From the NCBI GenBank assembly GCA_030632865.1, contig DAOVTY010000036.1:1-16383 (forward strand): a DNA stretch of 16,383 nt, in the 5' to 3' direction. The stretch is from Bacteroidota bacterium (GTDB taxonomy: Bacteria > Bacteroidota > Bacteroidia > Bacteroidales > Prolixibacteraceae). Positions 14,200-16,383 of this stretch are shown piece by piece. The notes beneath the pieces are model-generated. The model searched no databases. It worked only from the letters and a program-made list of their open reading frames with translations, and was not told the origin of the DNA. The stretch's first letter is position 1. Every line of letters starts with the position of its first letter. Made by a program: the position numbers and the translations under genes.

Positions 14200-15774
14200 T
14201 TATTCTTTCTCTTTTAATGCTAATCCATCTATTGTCATTACCCAGATTTTTCCAACCATATCTTTATCCCAGGTATTCGATACATTTTCAATATCGTATA
14301 TAATTTTAACCATATTTTCTCCAAGATGAACAGCTTTCCCTTCCGGAACTTTTATTGTTATATCAACTTCCTGATTGCGCCACTTTCCTTCATCATTTAG
14401 CAAAAAGTAGGGATCGAATAATAGAGTTGAATCGTTTACTTCGTATATGTAAATTATCTCTTCAGCCGATTCTTTTGCATACTCTCGAGTACGCCCTCTT
14501 GCTGCTTTTTTTATCGAAATTGTAAAGTTTTCGCTTCCCGATTTTACCACATCTAATTGTGGTTGTCCCATCATTACTTCGTCTCCATCAATAATCATTA
14601 TCTTAAAATTATTAATATCTAAATCTAATTCGGAATAATCATCGTATTTATCTTCGGCAAGTTTTAGGTACATTGTTTGGCACGAATCGCACGAAATAGT
14701 TTTGTTTTCGGTAATCGACGATTGGCTTTTATAGTTGCCTATTTGGTCGGCCGAAATAACTACCAGCGAAACAAGGGCTATTAACCAAATGCCAACCATG
14801 CTTAATCCAATAGCTGTATTATTGGTTTTATATCTGAATACCAGTTTAGTACCAATAAAAAGAATTGCAAGCAACGGAATTCCTGTTAGTAATCCAATGG
14901 AAATCACTCCAAACGTTACTGTTCCTGGTTCAACAAAATGGTTAAATAAACCTGGCACTTGAATTTCAGGACTCCAAATTAGTGGCCACCCATCAACAAA
15001 CGAATGTCCAACTGCCAATGTTGAAATAAATCCTAGCAAACCAAAAAAGCCGGTTAAAATTAAAGAAACACCTATTATTATTACAATAACTTTCAATAAC
15101 ACTTTAAAAACATTGTAAACAACATCTCCTGCACCTTCTACTCCTTTTTTCCCTTTTGAATAGGTGTCTGATTCTTTAAATTTTTTGTAACTCTCTTTTA
15201 CATCGGCTACCTCTTCTTTAATAGATTTTTCAATGTTTTTTACTGTTGCTTCTTGTCCTCTCATTTCTAGGCGCTGATTAGTATTTATCGCTTTAGGTAC
15301 AGCAATCCAAAGAATAATGTATGCAAGTAATGCTGCTCCCGAGGTTACAAAGAAAAGTACAGCAAAAATAATTCGCAAAATTACCGGATCCATATTAAAG
15401 TATGCCGATAGTCCTCCGCAAACACCACCTAAAACACGATGTTCAGGGTCGCGATATAATCTTCTTTTTCTTTTTGTTGTTCCATCTATTACAGGTTCTT
15501 CTTCTCCCTCTTCTTCTGCAAAATCTTCCGGAGTACCCATTATTTCTATAATCTCATTTACCATATCAACGGTAACAACCATCTTTTTATCCGATGATTT
15601 TTCGCTAAAAATCTCAGCAATTCTAGCTTCAATATCAGCAATAATCTCTTGTCCTTCTTCGTTGCTCCCGAAATGATTTTTTAACTTAACCAGATATTTT
15701 TGGAGTATTTCGTAAGCATCTTCTTCGATGTGAAATACAGTTCCGCTTATATTAATTGTGAATGTCTTTTTCAT
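14200..15774 (-). CDS. PspC-domain multi-pass membrane protein
   Basis: A 524-residue inner-membrane protein of the envelope-stress PspC superfamily. Residues 1-85 are a cytoplasmic alpha-helical domain (FTINISGTVFHIEEDAYEIL... ending EIMGTPEDFAEE), similar to the small HAAS-type domains found beside PadR regulators. An acidic linker follows. The PspC domain is at about 104-162, with RLYRDPEHRVLGGVCGGLSAYF and the helix ending AYIILWIAVPK. A charged helical linker (163-215) leads to three further membrane helices at about 225-252, 286-312 and 322-342. The C-terminal 180 residues are a soluble domain, probably periplasmic, with CDSC (362-365). The start is 18 nt after the PadR gene, so both are in one operon. 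The pairing suggests PadR controls this gene in response to envelope or cell-surface conditions (inference). The role is unknown. Confidence 0.88.
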   Translation of the reverse strand: MKKTFTINISGTVFHIEEDAYEILQKYLVKLKNHFGSNEEGQEIIADIEARIAEIFSEKSSDKKMVVTVDMVNEIIEIMGTPEDFAEEEGEEEPVIDGTTKRKRRLYRDPEHRVLGGVCGGLSAYFNMDPVILRIIFAVLFFVTSGAALLAYIILWIAVPKAINTNQRLEMRGQEATVKNIEKSIKEEVADVKESYKKFKESDTYSKGKKGVEGAGDVVYNVFKVLLKVIVIIIGVSLILTGFFGLLGFISTLAVGHSFVDGWPLIWSPEIQVPGLFNHFVEPGTVTFGVISIGLLTGIPLLAILFIGTKLVFRYKTNNTAIGLSMVGIWLIALVSLVVISADQIGNYKSQSSITENKTISCDSCQTMYLKLAEDKYDDYSELDLDINNFKIMIIDGDEVMMGQPQLDVVKSGSENFTISIKKAARGRTREYAKESAEEIIYIYEVNDSTLLFDPYFLLNDEGKWRNQEVDITIKVPEGKAVHLGENMVKIIYDIENVSNTWDKDMVGKIWVMTIDGLALKEKE

Positions 15775-15792
15775 TACTATAGTTTTATAAAA

Positions 15793-16125
15793 TTATTCTC
15801 TACTCTTTTTAACCGTACTCACAGACTCTACTAATTCGCACCATGAATTTTCTAAATCTCCGAGAAATTTTCGTCCACTATCTGTTAGTTCGTAATATTT
15901 ACGTGGTGGTCCCTGTGTCGATTCCTCCCATTTGTAAGTCAATAATCCAGCATTTTTCAAGCGAGTTAGCAGTGGGTAAAGAGTTCCTTCAACCACAATT
16001 AATTTTGCTTCTTTTAATGCCTGAATAATATTGCTTGCATAGAGAGGCTTTCCATCCAGTACAAGAAGTATACAATATTCCAAAACTCCTTTCCTCATCT
16101 GTGCTTTTGCGTTTTCTATTTTCAT
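15793..16125 (-). CDS. PadR-family transcriptional regulator
   Basis: A 110-residue winged-helix regulator of the small PadR-s2 type. It begins with MRKGVLEYCILLVLDGKPLYASNIIQAL (residues 10-37), followed by EGTLYPLLTRLKNAGLLTYKWEES (46-69), which is the typical PadR recognition helix and wing. GPPRKYYELTDSGRKFL (72-88) leads to a short C-terminal dimerisation helix. The effector is unknown. It lies 18 nt upstream of the PspC-domain gene on the same strand and is very likely cotranscribed. The gap upstream (16126-16197) has TTATAA at 16135-16140 and 16159-16164 as a loosely symmetric AT-rich candidate operator, but no TAnnTTTG box was found. Confidence 0.92.
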   Translation of the reverse strand: MKIENAKAQMRKGVLEYCILLVLDGKPLYASNIIQALKEAKLIVVEGTLYPLLTRLKNAGLLTYKWEESTQGPPRKYYELTDSGRKFLGDLENSWCELVESVSTVKKSRE

Positions 16126-16197
16126 CTCAATAAATTATAAATTGTTTACCTAATTGTGTTATAAAATACCTGTATTCTTGGGTTAACTAACTTAAGT

Positions 16198-16383
16198 TTA
16201 AACTTCCCAAAGTTCTTCAGAAGTCATCCAATCTTCTATCTCCAATGCACTTTCAATACATTCTTCAGAATGAAATAGACTCTCGTCTAACATCCACTCT
16301 TCAATTTCCAAATCACTGTCACTCTCCTGGATAAATTCAAAACCTGAACCTCCAAATAAATTGTCATTAACCATCCAACTCTC
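16198..16383 (-). CDS. C-terminal fragment of a protein with W-M decamer repeats
   Basis: The last 61 codons of a minus-strand gene whose start lies beyond the right edge; the stop is at 16198-16200. Three imperfect decamers are visible: ESWMVNDNLF at the first residue seen, EEWMLDESLF 27 residues on, and EDWMTSEELW 22 further on. Each centres on Trp-Met with acidic flanks and an aromatic end. The segments between are Ser/Glu-rich, and the chain ends in WEV. The composition is highly acidic. I recall small Bacteroidota proteins with similar (E/D)xWM repeats and an N-terminal signal peptide, of unknown function; the signal peptide cannot be checked here. The gene is upstream of padR on the same strand, with about 72 nt between, so it may share a transcript. 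Confidence 0.75.
   Translation of the reverse strand, partial: ESWMVNDNLFGGSGFEFIQESDSDLEIEEWMLDESLFHSEECIESALEIEDWMTSEELWEV

Noticed and set aside
15317..15676. 119-codon plus-strand open frame inside the PspC-domain gene
   Set aside because: Antisense shadow of a well-supported coding region, with no recognisable domain.
1..16383. A hidden defence, mobile or RNA-guided system
   Set aside because: No direct-repeat array, transposase, integrase, reverse transcriptase, nuclease pair, tRNA or rRNA was seen; gene content is core, envelope and regulatory.

Overview
The window is chromosomal DNA from a member of the Bacteroidota, most likely a marine or sediment Bacteroidales/Marinilabiliales-type bacterium. 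Several things point there: AT-rich sequence, start codons without strong Shine-Dalgarno sites, repeated TAnnTTTG -7 promoter boxes (clear at 18-25, 924-931, 4214-4221 and 13220-13227), ribosomal protein S16 with a long Ala/Glu/Lys tail, a DUF4252 protein, and a PadR-PspC pair. The exact taxon is inferred, not shown.

Layout. 1-790: rpsP with promoter and strong terminator. 790-1330: no intact gene; it holds a decayed FAD/NAD(P)-dependent oxidoreductase gene whose promoter, N-terminal end and C-terminal end survive around a large internal deletion. 1331-2150: a thioredoxin-fold lipoprotein and a small two-helix membrane protein ending in CxxxxC, closed by a terminator; with the dead oxidoreductase they look like a redox operon that lost its first gene. 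2295-3954 (minus): a short GH29 alpha-L-fucosidase lipoprotein and a receiver-domain protein with a C-terminal membrane anchor. 4240-5010: coaX (pantothenate kinase III). 5260-11004: a complete tripartite RND efflux operon in the order adaptor, pump, TolC-like channel, preceded by a clean 18-nt palindrome that is a candidate operator. 11071-13067 (minus): an exported AtsA/RNase Z-like metallo-beta-lactamase-fold hydrolase and a long-chain polyprenyl diphosphate synthase (menaquinone side chain). 13248-13550: an ArsR-type repressor with a Cys-x-Cys tail. 13622-16125 (minus): PadR regulator, PspC-domain membrane protein and DUF4252 protein, probably one transcription unit. 16198-16383 (minus): the C-terminal end of a protein with W-M decamer repeats, cut by the window edge.

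Most of the window is ordinary core and envelope gene content. I did not find a convincing new defence, mobile or RNA system: no tRNA, rRNA, CRISPR array, insertion sequence or attachment site was seen. The observations most worth following are the deleted oxidoreductase pseudogene with a preserved promoter/operator, the membrane-anchored stand-alone receiver, the palindrome before the efflux operon, the REP-like hairpin at 14144-14179, and the W-M repeat protein at the right edge.
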